Part shown: positions 41,016 to 53,491 of the stretch, in pieces
Numbering within the stretch: position 1 is the first letter of the stretch
Layout of the letters: each line of letters begins with the position of its first letter
NCBI GenBank assembly: GCA_944389545.1
Contig: CALXMT010000009.1
Location: 1 to 64,000 of the forward strand
DNA: 64,000 nucleotides
Source of the DNA: an uncultured Kiritimatiellota bacterium
GTDB lineage: Bacteria > Verrucomicrobiota > Kiritimatiellia > RFP12 > DVOR01
Reading direction: 5' to 3'
The notes under the pieces: generated by a model
What the model was told of the DNA's origin: nothing
Seen by the model: the letters and a program-made list of their open reading frames with translations, nothing else
Databases searched by the model: none
Made by a program: the position numbers and the translations under genes

Positions 41016-41176
41016 CAAGTACTAGAGGGAGTCTCAGAGACAAACCTAGAAGGGGCCTCAGAGAAACCTTAAAGGGTCTGACCCGAGACCCTATAAGGGT
41101 CGGGGTCGAGACCCTATAGTGGTCCGAGGTCAACCACTATAGTGGTCCATGGCCGACCACTATAGGGTCTCAGAAG
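41016..41176. repeat. Array of ~23-bp-period palindromic sites in the gltB/glnN divergent region
   Basis: About seven units with centres (CTA...) at 41022, 41046, 41068, 41091, 41114, 41137 and 41160. The last four are the best: GAGACCCTATAAGGGTC, GAGACCCTATAGTGGTCC, CAACCACTATAGTGGTCC and CGACCACTATAGGGTCTC, spaced exactly 23 bp. Each is a ~16-bp palindrome with CTATAG at the centre. Spacing near two helical turns would place bound proteins on one DNA face. It lies ~165-320 bp from the glnN promoter and ~300-455 bp from the gltB promoter, suitable for enhancer sites, but a like array occurs at 56527-56680 without a visible sigma-54 promoter. Confidence 0.8.
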
Positions 41177-41334
41177 AGGGGTTCTAAGCACGCCTTATAA
41201 TAAGGTAAAGGCGGCTTTCCATCCCCAGAGCGTTGTCCGTCGCCCGCTTGCGGGCGTTCTGTTCTCTGTTCTCCGTTCTCTGTTCTCTCCTCCCTCCGTT
41301 CTCTGTTCTCTTGTGGCCGCCTCGGTGGCCACAT

Positions 41335-41350
41335 TGGCACGCCGGTTGCA
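41335..41350 (+). promoter_or_regulatory. Sigma-54 promoter of the glnN operon
   Basis: TGGCACG-N4-TTGCA, a perfect consensus match, 32 bp before the glnN ATG. It mirrors the gltB promoter in sequence and distance. 41230-41310 before it is a repeat module ('GTTCTGTTCTCTGTTCTCCG'). Confidence 0.9.
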
Positions 41351-41381
41351 ATTGAAGGCGACCCCAACACACGGAGCACCC

Positions 41382-43445
41382 ATGAACGACACACAAGTAG
41401 ATTACGGCACGGACGTCTTCAACGAAGGCGTCATGCGTGAGTACCTGGCCAAAGACACAGCCGGGAAATTGTTGCACACCATGCGCGACCACGCGCCGCT
41501 GGACCCGGCCATCGCCAACGAGGTGGCCCACGCCCTCAAGCAGTGGGCGATGGATCGCGGCGCAACCCACTTCACCCACTGGTTCCAGCCCCTCACCGGG
41601 AGCACGGCAGAGAAGCACGATGCCTTCTTCGAGCCCACGGGCGTGGGGCAAACCTTGGCCCGTTTCTCCGGCAAGAACCTGATCATGGGCGAACCCGATG
41701 CCTCGAGCTTCCCGAGCGGCGGGTTGCGGCGTACCTTCGAGGCGCGCGGCTATACGGCCTGGGACGTGACGAGCCCGGCCTTCATCAAGCGCCACGCCAA
41801 CGGCGCCACGCTCTGCATTCCCTCTCTCTTCTGTTCCTACACCGGCGAGGCGCTCGACAAGAAGACGCCGCTGTTGCGCTCGATGCAGGCGTTGGAGCGG
41901 GCCGTGCGCAAGCTCATGGCCTGTTTCGGCGAACCCGATGGCCGCGTGGTCTGCACGCTCGGCCCGGAGCAGGAATACTTCCTCATCGACAAGGCCTTTT
42001 GGCTGAAGCGTCCCGACCTAATTCAATGCGGACGCACCCTCTTCGGCGCGCCGCCCGCCCGCCACCAGCAGTTGGAGGATCACTACTTTGGCTCCATCAA
42101 ACCCCGCGTGCTGGCCTTCATGGAAGACGTTGAGCGCGAGCTGTGGCGCCTGGGCATCCCCGCCAAGACCCGCCACAACGAGGTCGCCCCCGCGCAGTTC
42201 GAGCTCGCCCCCATGTTCGAGGAGCTCAACCTGGCCATCGACCACAACATGCTGACGATGGAGACCCTGCGCAACGTGGCCGAGCGCCACGGCTTCGTCT
42301 GTCTGCTGCATGAGAAGCCCTTCGCGGGCGTGAACGGATCTGGCAAACACAACAACTGGTCCGTGGCCTACAACGGCAAGAACCTGCTCGACCCCGGGCA
42401 AAACCCGCAGGAGAACGCCATCTTCTTGGCCGTGCTCGCCAGCGTCATCCGCGCGGTGGACCTGCATGCCGACATTCTGCGGGCGGCCACGGCGGGCGCT
42501 GGCAACGACCACCGCCTAGGTGCCAATGAGGCCCCGCCCTCCATCATCTCCATCTTCCTGGGCGACGAGCTGGCCGAAGTGATCGGCCGCATCGAGCGCG
42601 GCGCCCGCGCCAAAGGCGCCCACACCGCGCCCCTGCGCATCGGCATCGACACCCTGCCGCCCTTGCCGCGCGACGCGACCGACCGCAACCGCACAAGCCC
42701 CTTCGCCTTCACCGGAAACAAGTTCGAATTCCGCGCGCCGGGCTCCAGCCACAACTGCGCAAGCGTCTGCATGACGCTGAACACCATCGTGGCCGAGAGC
42801 ATGGAAACCCTGGCCGAAGCCATCGCCAAGCTGCCCAAGGGCAAGTTCAACGAAGGACTCCAGAAAATCATCCAGGCCGTCATCAAAGACCACAAACGCG
42901 TCATTTTCAACGGCGATGGCTATTCCGAGGCCTGGGTGAAGGAAGCCGCCAAGCGCGGCCTGCCCAACCTGCACACCACCCCAGAGGCCCTCGCGCCCAT
43001 GCTCGACCCCAAGAACCTGGCGCTCTTCGACAAGGCCGGCGTGCTCCGCCCCACCGAGATGGAGAGCCGCCACGGCGTCTTCATGGAGGAATACGAGCGC
43101 AAGGTCCTCATCGAGGGCAAGACCGCGCTGGAGATGGCCCGGAGCCTCATCGAACCCGCCGCGACCGCCGAATTCGGCGTGGTCTGCAAGGCCGTCGCCG
43201 CGGCCAAACAAGCGGGTGTCAAGGAAGGCACGGCGAGCGTCTCGGACGTTGCCCGCACGCTCGGCCGCGGGTTGGACGCTCTCCACCGCGACTGCGCGGA
43301 GCTGGAGGCGGCCCTCACAAGGGGCCCCGCCGACATTCTGGATGCGTTGGCCGCCCTCCGCAAGACGGTCGACAAACTGGAGGAGGACGTGGACGACGCG
43401 CGCTGGCCGTTGCCGAAGTACCGCGATATGCTCTTCGTCTACTGA
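41382..43445 (+). CDS. glnN: Type III glutamine synthetase
   Basis: 687 aa, matching the GSIII family (about 700), far longer than GSI or GSII. Family motifs: FTHWFQPLTGSTAEKHDAF, the metal/glutamate-site GPEQEYFLID, NEVAPAQFELAPMFEE, and the ATP-site AGVNGSGKHNNWS. It makes glutamine from glutamate, ammonium and ATP in the cytosol. The start is the ATG at 41382, following ACGGAG. First gene of a sigma-54-controlled operon whose later genes all use glutamine. No PII or ammonium transporter gene is present here. Confidence 0.96.
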   Translation: MNDTQVDYGTDVFNEGVMREYLAKDTAGKLLHTMRDHAPLDPAIANEVAHALKQWAMDRGATHFTHWFQPLTGSTAEKHDAFFEPTGVGQTLARFSGKNLIMGEPDASSFPSGGLRRTFEARGYTAWDVTSPAFIKRHANGATLCIPSLFCSYTGEALDKKTPLLRSMQALERAVRKLMACFGEPDGRVVCTLGPEQEYFLIDKAFWLKRPDLIQCGRTLFGAPPARHQQLEDHYFGSIKPRVLAFMEDVERELWRLGIPAKTRHNEVAPAQFELAPMFEELNLAIDHNMLTMETLRNVAERHGFVCLLHEKPFAGVNGSGKHNNWSVAYNGKNLLDPGQNPQENAIFLAVLASVIRAVDLHADILRAATAGAGNDHRLGANEAPPSIISIFLGDELAEVIGRIERGARAKGAHTAPLRIGIDTLPPLPRDATDRNRTSPFAFTGNKFEFRAPGSSHNCASVCMTLNTIVAESMETLAEAIAKLPKGKFNEGLQKIIQAVIKDHKRVIFNGDGYSEAWVKEAAKRGLPNLHTTPEALAPMLDPKNLALFDKAGVLRPTEMESRHGVFMEEYERKVLIEGKTALEMARSLIEPAATAEFGVVCKAVAAAKQAGVKEGTASVSDVARTLGRGLDALHRDCAELEAALTRGPADILDALAALRKTVDKLEEDVDDARWPLPKYRDMLFVY

Positions 43446-43453
43446 GGCGCGCG

Positions 43454-45187
43454 ATGTCCGACGACCTCAAACACGAGTGCGGCGTGGCCCTCCTACGGTT
43501 GCGGGGGCCCGCCGCACGGTACGGTCAAGAACACGGCACGCGTGCCTATGGCTTCCGCAAGGCCGCGCTGATGCTCGAGAAGCAGCACAACCGCGGCCAA
43601 GACGGCGCCGGCCTCGCCTGCCTCCACCTTCACCCGGGCCAAGGGCGTCCCTGTTACGACCTGGAGAAGTCCGTCGCGCCCCTGCCCCTCGCCGATTTGT
43701 TGGCGCGGTGCGGACGGCGTCTGACCGAGGATCCGGAGGCCTTCCGGGGCGAACTCTTCCTGGGCCACCTGCGCTACGCCACCTTCGGCCGACACGACCT
43801 CGGCGCCTGCCATCCCTTTGTGCGCGACAGCGCCTTCCTCGACCGCCTCTTGCTCTTCGCGGGCAACTTCAACCTCACCGACACCCGCGAACTGGCCGAC
43901 TGGTTGGCCGCCTCGGGCCACCACCTGCCGAGCCTGGCCGACGGCGCCGTCATCCTGCAATGCCTGACCCACGCCTTGGAGCAGGAGCGGACGCGCCCGG
44001 GTGGTTTCCGCGGGATGGCCCACGTCCTGCGCGAGGCCGCCTCGCGGTTCGACGGCGCCTTCGTGCTCTGCGGCGCGCTCGGGGATGGGACCGCCTTCGC
44101 CCTGCGCGATGCCCACGGCATCCGCCCCGCCTATTGGTATCAGGACGATGCGGTGGTGGCCGTGGCCTCGGAGCGGCCCGCCATCCAGGCGGCCTTTGAT
44201 GTCGCCTCCGAGGATGTGCGCGAGTTGCCACCCGGCAAGGCGTTCCTCATCGCGCCCGACGGCGCGGTCGCGCTGGAGGACTGCCTGGATCCCGCGCCCC
44301 GTCGCGCCTGCGTCTTCGAACGGATCTACTTCTCCCGCGCCAACGACGCCGACATCCACGCCGAGCGCAAACGGCTGGGCCACGCCTTGGCGCCGCAGGT
44401 CGTCCGTGCCGTGGGCGGGGATTTGGAGCATCTCTTCCTGAGCTATATCCCCAACTCCGCGCAGGTCTGTTTCCACGGCCTGCTTGAGACGTTGCTGGGA
44501 GCCGCGGCCACCGAGGGGCGCACCGTGCGCTTCGGGCAGGTGGCCGTCAAGGACGCGAAGTTCCGTACCTTCATCGCCGATGAGGAGGCCCGCAAGGATT
44601 TGGCCATGCACGTCTACGACGTCACCTATGGCCTCGTGCGGCCGGGGGACACGCTTGTGGTGCTCGATGATTCGATTGTCCGCGGGACCACGATGCGCGA
44701 TGCCATCCTGCCCATCCTCGACCGCCTCGGGCCGAAGGAAATCGTCGTGGCCTCCAGCGCCCCGCCCATCCTCTATCCGGACTGTTACGGCATCGACATG
44801 GCCACGCTCGATGAACTCGTCGCCTTCAACGCGTTGGAGGATGTCCTGCGTGCGACCGACCGACTGGGCCTCCTGCAGGCGGCCTACGCGGAGGCCAAAC
44901 GCCAGCTGGATCTGCCCGCCGCAGAACAGACGAACGTCCTGTGCACGGTCTACGCCGAAGTCTCGCGCGAGGCACTCATCGCGGCCATCGCCGAGCGTCT
45001 GCGCCCCGCAGGACTGCGCGCCAACTTGCGGGTCCTCTTCCAGACCGTCGCAGACCTACGCCGCTGTTGCCCCAACCACACGGGCGACTGGTACTTCACG
45101 GGCGATTATCCCACGCCCGGCGGCAACCGGGTGGTCAATCGCGCTCTCGTCAACCACATGGAGCATCGCCATGAACGCGCCTATTGA
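43454..45187 (+). CDS. PurF-like amidophosphoribosyltransferase, divergent long form
   Basis: 577 aa, about 80-100 longer than standard PurF. N-terminal Ntn glutaminase: Cys9 after an 8-residue propeptide (KHECGVALLRL), then QHNRGQDGAGLACL and HLRYATFG. The phosphoribosyltransferase part keeps the PRPP loop VVLDDSIVRGTTMRD. The C-terminus is unusual (LRRCCPNHTGDWYFTGDYPTPGG), and the Fe-S Cys pattern of Bacillus-type PurF is altered. It would convert PRPP and glutamine to phosphoribosylamine. No other purine genes adjoin; it sits between glnN (8 bp) and carA (17-bp overlap). It may be a paralogue used under nitrogen control instead of the housekeeping PurF; that is inference. Confidence 0.88.
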   Translation: MSDDLKHECGVALLRLRGPAARYGQEHGTRAYGFRKAALMLEKQHNRGQDGAGLACLHLHPGQGRPCYDLEKSVAPLPLADLLARCGRRLTEDPEAFRGELFLGHLRYATFGRHDLGACHPFVRDSAFLDRLLLFAGNFNLTDTRELADWLAASGHHLPSLADGAVILQCLTHALEQERTRPGGFRGMAHVLREAASRFDGAFVLCGALGDGTAFALRDAHGIRPAYWYQDDAVVAVASERPAIQAAFDVASEDVRELPPGKAFLIAPDGAVALEDCLDPAPRRACVFERIYFSRANDADIHAERKRLGHALAPQVVRAVGGDLEHLFLSYIPNSAQVCFHGLLETLLGAAATEGRTVRFGQVAVKDAKFRTFIADEEARKDLAMHVYDVTYGLVRPGDTLVVLDDSIVRGTTMRDAILPILDRLGPKEIVVASSAPPILYPDCYGIDMATLDELVAFNALEDVLRATDRLGLLQAAYAEAKRQLDLPAAEQTNVLCTVYAEVSREALIAAIAERLRPAGLRANLRVLFQTVADLRRCCPNHTGDWYFTGDYPTPGGNRVVNRALVNHMEHRHERAY

Positions 45188-46295
45188 GTATCGCGCCAAG
45201 TGGGCCGCAGAGCGTGCCCAAAACGCTTTTCTTGCCCTCGCCGACGGGACCGTCTTCAGGGGCGTCGCCTTCGGGGCGCGCCAAGACGCCTTGGGCGAGG
45301 CGGTCTTCAACACCGGCATGAGTGGTTACCAGGAAATCCTCACCGACCCCTCCTATGCCGGTCAGTTCGTCGTCCTCACCACGCCGGAGGTCGGCAACTA
45401 CGGCTGCAACCCTGAGGACGAGGAGAGCCGCGGTCTCTTCCTCAATGGCTTGGTGGTGCGCCGCGTGAACCCGCCGAGCAACTTCCGCGCCACCGAGAGT
45501 CTGGAGGCCTATCTCGCGCGCCACGGCAAACCGGGAATTTACGGCGTGGACACCCGCGCCTTGACGCTCCACCTGCGCGACCATGGGACGCAACGGGCCT
45601 ACCTCCACGTCTCGGACGAGCCGCTCTCCGAGGCTGAGGCCATCACCCGGGCCCGCGCCTGGGAAGGGCTGGACGGCCAAGATTACGCCGCCCGCGTCTC
45701 CGCGCCAGCACCCTACGCCTGGAACGACACGGGCCGCTTCCACGTGGTGGTCTACGACTTCGGCGTGAAGCGCAACATCCTGCGTTGCCTGGCCGCCGCG
45801 GGATGCCGCGTCACCGTCGTCCCCGCGCAGACGCCCGCCGAGACCGTGCTCGCCCTGCGGCCAAACGGCGTCTTCCTCTCCAACGGTCCCGCCGACCCCA
45901 ACGCCCTCCCCTACGCGCAAGAGTCCGTCCGCGCCCTGCTCGCCGCGCGGGTCCCGCTCATGGGCATCTGCCTGGGCCACCAGTTACTCGGACTGGCCTG
46001 CGGGGCGCGCTGTGGCCGCCTTCCCTTCGGCCACCACGGTTGCAACCATCCCGTGAAGAACCTCTTGGACGGCTCGATCGCCATCACCAGCCAGAACCAC
46101 AACTACGCCCTCGCCGACCTGCCTGACTGCCTGGAACTCACCCACGTGAACCTCAACGACGGCACCTGCGAGGGCATCCGCCATCGCGCGCTCCCGGCCT
46201 TCTCCGTGCAGTTCCACCCCGAGGCCGCCCCCGGCCCGCACGAGGCCCAGTCCCTCTTCCGTCCCTTCGTCGCCCTCATGGAGTCCGCCCAATGA
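45171..46295 (+). CDS. carA: Carbamoyl-phosphate synthase small (glutaminase) subunit
   Basis: 374 aa. N-terminal CPSase_sm domain (ALADGTVFRGVAFG, FNTGMSGYQEILTDPSY), then a class I glutaminase with the nucleophile Cys in GICLGHQLLGLA and the His/Glu in FSVQFHPEA. It releases ammonia from glutamine for CarB. It overlaps the purF-like gene by 17 bp and pyrG by 4 bp (ATGA). Confidence 0.97.
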   Translation: MNAPIEYRAKWAAERAQNAFLALADGTVFRGVAFGARQDALGEAVFNTGMSGYQEILTDPSYAGQFVVLTTPEVGNYGCNPEDEESRGLFLNGLVVRRVNPPSNFRATESLEAYLARHGKPGIYGVDTRALTLHLRDHGTQRAYLHVSDEPLSEAEAITRARAWEGLDGQDYAARVSAPAPYAWNDTGRFHVVVYDFGVKRNILRCLAAAGCRVTVVPAQTPAETVLALRPNGVFLSNGPADPNALPYAQESVRALLAARVPLMGICLGHQLLGLACGARCGRLPFGHHGCNHPVKNLLDGSIAITSQNHNYALADLPDCLELTHVNLNDGTCEGIRHRALPAFSVQFHPEAAPGPHEAQSLFRPFVALMESAQ

Positions 46296-47900
46296 GCACC
46301 AAACACCTCTTCGTCACCGGCGGCGTGGTCAGCAGTCTCGGCAAAGGCGTCACCGCCGCCGCCCTCGCCTTCCTCCTCCGCCGCCGTGGCTACCGCGTGG
46401 CCATGCAGAAACTCGACCCCTACCTCAACGTCGACCCCGGCACGATGAGCCCCTATCAACACGGCGAGGTCTTCGTCACCGATGACGGCGCCGAGACCGA
46501 CCTCGACCTGGGTCATTACGAACGCATCGCGGGCATCACCTGTTCCAAGGCCTCCAACTACACCAGCGGCAAAATCTACGGCGCCGTCCTCGCCCGCGAG
46601 CGTCAGGGCGGCTACCTCGGCGCCACCGTCCAGGTCATCCCCCACATCACCGACGAAATCCAGCGCGCCATGCGCGCCCTCCACGGCCCGGACGTCGACA
46701 TCGCCATCACCGAGATCGGCGGCACCGCGGGCGACATCGAGAGCCTCCCCTTCCTCGAGGCCGCGCGCCAATTCCGCATGGCCGCCGAGCCCGGCGATGT
46801 CGCCTTCATCCACCTGACCTACGTGCCCTATCTCAAGGCCGCCAAGGAACTGAAGACGAAGCCCTCGCAGCAGTCCGTCGGCGTCCTGCGCAACATCGGC
46901 ATCCAGCCCGACCTCCTGGTCTGCCGCGCCGAACGCCGCCTGGAACCCGAGCACCTGCGTAAACTCGCCGTCTTCTGCAATGTCCCGGAGCGCTGCGTCA
47001 TCGAGGAACTCGACGTCCGCCACGCCATCTACGAGGTCCCCATCAAACTCGCACAGAAGGGCTTCGACACGGAGGTCCTCCGTGCCCTCCGATTGGAGCC
47101 GCGTCCGTTGGATCTGCGCGACTATCGCGCCTGGCTCGCCCGCGCCCTCCGCCCCACGCGCCCCGTCACCGTCGCCGTCGTCGGCAAATACATCCGCCAC
47201 CAAGACGCCTACAAGAGCATCTACGAAGCCCTCTCCCACGCCGCCATGGCACACGGCGCCAAGCTCGAAATCCTCCGCGTGGAGTCCGAGGAACTCGAGA
47301 CCGGCGACCCCGCCGAACGCCTCGCCCGCGCCGATGCCATCCTCGTCCCGGGCGGCTTCGGGCGGCGCGGCCTGCTGGGGATGTTCCGCGCCGTCTCCTA
47401 CGCCCGCACCTCGGGCATGCCCTTCCTCGGCATCTGCCTGGGGATGCAGTGCGCCGTCATCGCCTTCGCCCGAGACGTCCTCGGCTGGGCCGATGCCGAC
47501 AGCGCGGAGTTCGCGCCCGACACCACCCACCCCGTCATCGCGCTCATGGAGGACCAAAAGGCCGTCCGCGGCCTCGGCGGCACCATGCGTCTGGGCGCCT
47601 ATGCCTGCGACCTCGCGCCGGACTCCCGCGCCGCCGCGCTCTACGGCGCCACCCACATCTCCGAACGCCACCGCCACCGCTACGAGTTCAACCCCGCCTT
47701 CCGCGATGCCCTCGGGCACGCCGGCCTCCGCGTCACCGGCACCAATCCCGAGACCGGTCTGGCCGAGGTCGTCGAGCTCCCGGGCCATCCTTTCTTCATC
47801 GGTTGCCAGTTCCATCCCGAGTTCAAGTCCCGCCCCCGCGACCCGCACCCGCTCTTCGCGGGACTCCTCGCCGCCGCCCTCCAACACCGGGAGCACCGCC

Positions 47901-47908
<8 letters not shown>
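46292..47908 (+). CDS. pyrG: CTP synthase
   Basis: 538 aa. N-terminal amidoligase domain ([45 protein letters not shown]) and a C-terminal class I glutaminase ([27 protein letters not shown]). It converts UTP to CTP with glutamine. Placed between carA and carB, overlapping both (4 and 8 bp), which is not the usual setting of pyrG and ties it to the glutamine-use operon. Confidence 0.97.
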
Positions 47909-51152
<3,244 letters not shown>

Positions 51153-51176
51153 CCCCTTTTCGCAAACCGAACCATC

Positions 51177-51209
51177 GGCCCTGGGCGGGTGCCCAGGGCC
51201 TTCCTTTTA
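51177..51209 (+). terminator. Rho-independent terminator of the glnN-carB operon
   Basis: GGCCCTGGGC and GCCCAGGGCC form a perfect 10-bp stem over a 4-nt loop, then TTCCTTTT, 24 bp after the carB stop. Confidence 0.88.
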
Positions 51210-51302
51210 GTCCTACCCTCCACTGGCTGCACCAATTAGCTAATCTGCCAATCAGCTACTCAGCTACTCAGCGGAATCGCCCCCCCAGGAACCAATTCCA
51301 AA

Positions 51303-51357
51303 AGGTCCCTATGCATTTCCGAAACCCTTAGGGTTTCACCCCAGACCTTTTAGGGGG
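51303..51357. repeat. Short palindromic mini-array related to the 23-bp-period arrays
   Basis: Three loosely spaced sites: AGGTCCCTATGCATTTCC, GAAACCCTTAGGGTTTCAC (near-perfect palindrome) and AGACCTTTTAGGGGGC. Spacing is ~18 and ~22 bp, less regular than the other two arrays. It lies between the carB terminator and the low-GC island. 51210-51302 holds 'AATTAGCTAATCTGCCAATC' repeats; 51358-51498 is AT-rich with nothing else recognisable. Confidence 0.45.
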
Positions 51358-51498
51358 CGAACACATCGCATGAATTGATTTAAGGAAAATTGTTTGATTA
51401 CCCATCATCTTTTGTGATAAGGTCCGTATAACTTAAGTAAGACGGCATATGCCCTGCCATCCAGTCGGGAGGGACGTTCCGTCAGCAAGGAGACACAC

Positions 51499-51714
51499 AT
51501 GGGCTTTGATAGAGACGTTGGTTGGCTTGAGGGAGACGGAACAAAAGTCCTGGTTTATAGCGCAGGTCTTCACTTTACAGATGTTCAACTCATGATTCCG
51601 TACAGCGAGGTTATAGGCAGTTGCATCGATGAAGACGACTGTTTGACCATATCGCTCACCGGTGGCGTATATGTCGCTGATGAAAAAGTGGCCGATAGGC
51701 ATAAAGACGAATAA
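51499..51714 (+). CDS. Small protein of unknown function in a low-GC island
   Basis: 71 aa, MGFDRDVGWLEGDGTKVLV... A very good ribosome site (AAGGAG, 8 bp) supports it. The sequence is beta-prone with a charged end (VYVADEKVADRHKDE) and shows no signal peptide, membrane segment or named motif. It and the next gene are clearly richer in A/T than the surrounding operons, suggesting transfer. A 23-codon frame begins at 51717 (MYVEKEAEQDSRRQKGKK) but has no separate support. Confidence 0.6.
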   Translation: MGFDRDVGWLEGDGTKVLVYSAGLHFTDVQLMIPYSEVIGSCIDEDDCLTISLTGGVYVADEKVADRHKDE

Positions 51715-51914
51715 TGATGTATGTAGAAAAGGAGGCCGAGCAGGACTCACGAAGGCAAAAAGGTAAAAAAGTGGGCGTGATGGGGTAATTTTCGCCCCTT
51801 TTTGAGAATGTTGAAAGAGATCTCAAAGCGGAGAACTCAGGGATTCACCTTACGCTATGCTTCTCTTTTGACTTTTTCATCACCGACGTATATGTTGCCG
51901 TCGCATTTTCCGAT

Positions 51915-53459
51915 TTGCTCATCAAAGGTACGAACGTAAAAACGTGGCGTGACCTCTCACATCTGCCGGATATTCACATCCCAAACGCGGACGCACTCGC
52001 AGAACAGGTCCTTTCTGCGGTAGATCCCCATGCGGCGCTTCGGGAGGTCTGGAACAATCAGTATGCATGGGCAATCAACACCTACACCAAACTTTTACCG
52101 TTAAACAAGACAGGGTTATACGTTAGTACTTACTGGCCAGCTTTGGCGTTCAAGCTCTTTTATGATGCGTTGACAACAGATGAGCGGTTTAATGGCCTCG
52201 CCGATGATGAGCGTGTGATGGCTCCGCTACGGAAAGCCTTAAGGTTCTGGCTGGACAATCTGCCCTTCGGGGAGGCTGCCGACGAAGGTGACCGTCAGCT
52301 CGCCTCGACGCTTGCCGCCTATGTGCGCCGTTACGAAGCGTGTCCAGAGACTTTTGTTGGAGAGTTGGCCGAATACGATTCGCGGCTCAACCACAGTATC
52401 CTCTTCGGAGAAGATCTTAGCGACCCTAATAAGCGAGGCGAGCGTATTGTGAGCCTGCTTGGCTTGGGTGAAGCAGAGAACGCTAGGGAGCGCCGAATCA
52501 TCACCTGTATGGTGCCGCCCGCTCGCGCCCCCCGGGAATGCGGAAAACGCGTCCCTGGCGTCTTGGTGGTGATGGCGCAGGATCTAGAACGTTACAATGA
52601 TTTGATGGAACCAGCCCAACGACTCCATTTCCAACCCGGCCACCCGCGCATGGGGGTCACCTACATCCAACATCCCCTGCGCACAAACACCTACTATGAC
52701 GTGGATTCCTTCCACGCGAACCTGCTGGCGAGCAAACATGGCGAGCTGATGTATCTGTTGCAGTGCCTAGGGGCGAAGCGCGTTTCCCTGAAGGTTAACC
52801 ATTCCGTAACAGAGGAACAGCGCCAGCGGTTGGCGACGCAACAGGGCTTCGGTGCAGACGGGATTCTCTTTGGCGGCTCCTTCCAACGGGACACGCAGGC
52901 GGAATCCGGAAGCACCGCGGCGCTCTACCAGAAGCTGGGCGAGTCCGCGGAGTTCACGGGCAACGTGGAGCCGCACATCCCGGATGACCTCATCTTTTTC
53001 CCGCACGAGGAGCAGTGGCAACGCCTGGCGCAGACAGCGTTGCAGCGCGGTTACCGAAAGACCCACGTAGTACTGGAGTATCGGCAGGACTATGCCATCA
53101 ACGAACGTTACCTCAGTCATATAGAGGCCCAGTTGCGGATTCTCTTCCGCGACTTTGATCTAAACCTTAAGAAAGACTTCTCCTCCGAGGTCAAGTGCAT
53201 CACGTCGACGACGTGGGAGTACGAAGTGGACTTCGGCGACCCCGGCGCCCAGGCCTGTCCCGCGGCCTCCGCCGGCGCGGCCCCCGAGGACGACATGGCC
53301 CGTAAGGAAGCGCTCTTCCTGAAGCGCGCCCGCCGCTTCGCCAAGAACGACGGGGAGATTGACGAGAAGGAACAGGCGCAGTTGGAGAAGCTCGCCGAGG
53401 AGCTGGGTATCCCCCGCCTCCGCATGGAAGAGCTCATCAAAGACGCCTTCGACGACTAA
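51915..53459 (+). CDS. Unknown protein with TerB-like C-terminal tail; 5' end uncertain
   Basis: 514 aa if the TTG at 51915 is used; no ATG or GTG exists in the open frame, which runs back to 51789 (residues NSGIHLTLCFSFDFFITDVY look protein-like). The true start may be a rare codon, or the gene may have lost its start by frameshift: an ATG at 51809 opens a different frame. No ribosome site is seen. The body is cytosolic; ~250-370 contains HPRMGVTYIQHPLRTNTYYD and HGELMYLLQCLGAKRVSLKV. The last ~50 residues (RRFAKNDGEIDEKEQAQLEKLAEELGI) resemble a TerB/calcium-binding-like helix pair. Base composition shifts from AT-rich at the start to GC-rich at the end. Not recognised. Confidence 0.6.
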   Translation: MLIKGTNVKTWRDLSHLPDIHIPNADALAEQVLSAVDPHAALREVWNNQYAWAINTYTKLLPLNKTGLYVSTYWPALAFKLFYDALTTDERFNGLADDERVMAPLRKALRFWLDNLPFGEAADEGDRQLASTLAAYVRRYEACPETFVGELAEYDSRLNHSILFGEDLSDPNKRGERIVSLLGLGEAENARERRIITCMVPPARAPRECGKRVPGVLVVMAQDLERYNDLMEPAQRLHFQPGHPRMGVTYIQHPLRTNTYYDVDSFHANLLASKHGELMYLLQCLGAKRVSLKVNHSVTEEQRQRLATQQGFGADGILFGGSFQRDTQAESGSTAALYQKLGESAEFTGNVEPHIPDDLIFFPHEEQWQRLAQTALQRGYRKTHVVLEYRQDYAINERYLSHIEAQLRILFRDFDLNLKKDFSSEVKCITSTTWEYEVDFGDPGAQACPAASAGAAPEDDMARKEALFLKRARRFAKNDGEIDEKEQAQLEKLAEELGIPRLRMEELIKDAFDD

Positions 53460-53465
53460 GCACGA

Positions 53466-53491
53466 AGGGGGCGGTTACACCGCCCCCTTTT
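53466..53491 (+). terminator. Rho-independent terminator of the unknown gene
   Basis: GGGGGCGGT and ACCGCCCCC pair over a 3-nt loop, followed by CTTTTCATC; 6 bp after the stop codon. Confidence 0.82.

Noticed and set aside
40931-41119. 62-codon frame (MLFNLLHYCIKPLDRNNS...) in the gltB/glnN divergent region
   Set aside because: It runs through the palindrome array, has no ribosome site and no protein-like composition.
41016-41176. The 23-bp-period array as a CRISPR array
   Set aside because: The units are short palindromes with ~6-bp linkers rather than identical repeats with ~30-bp unique spacers, and no cas genes are present.
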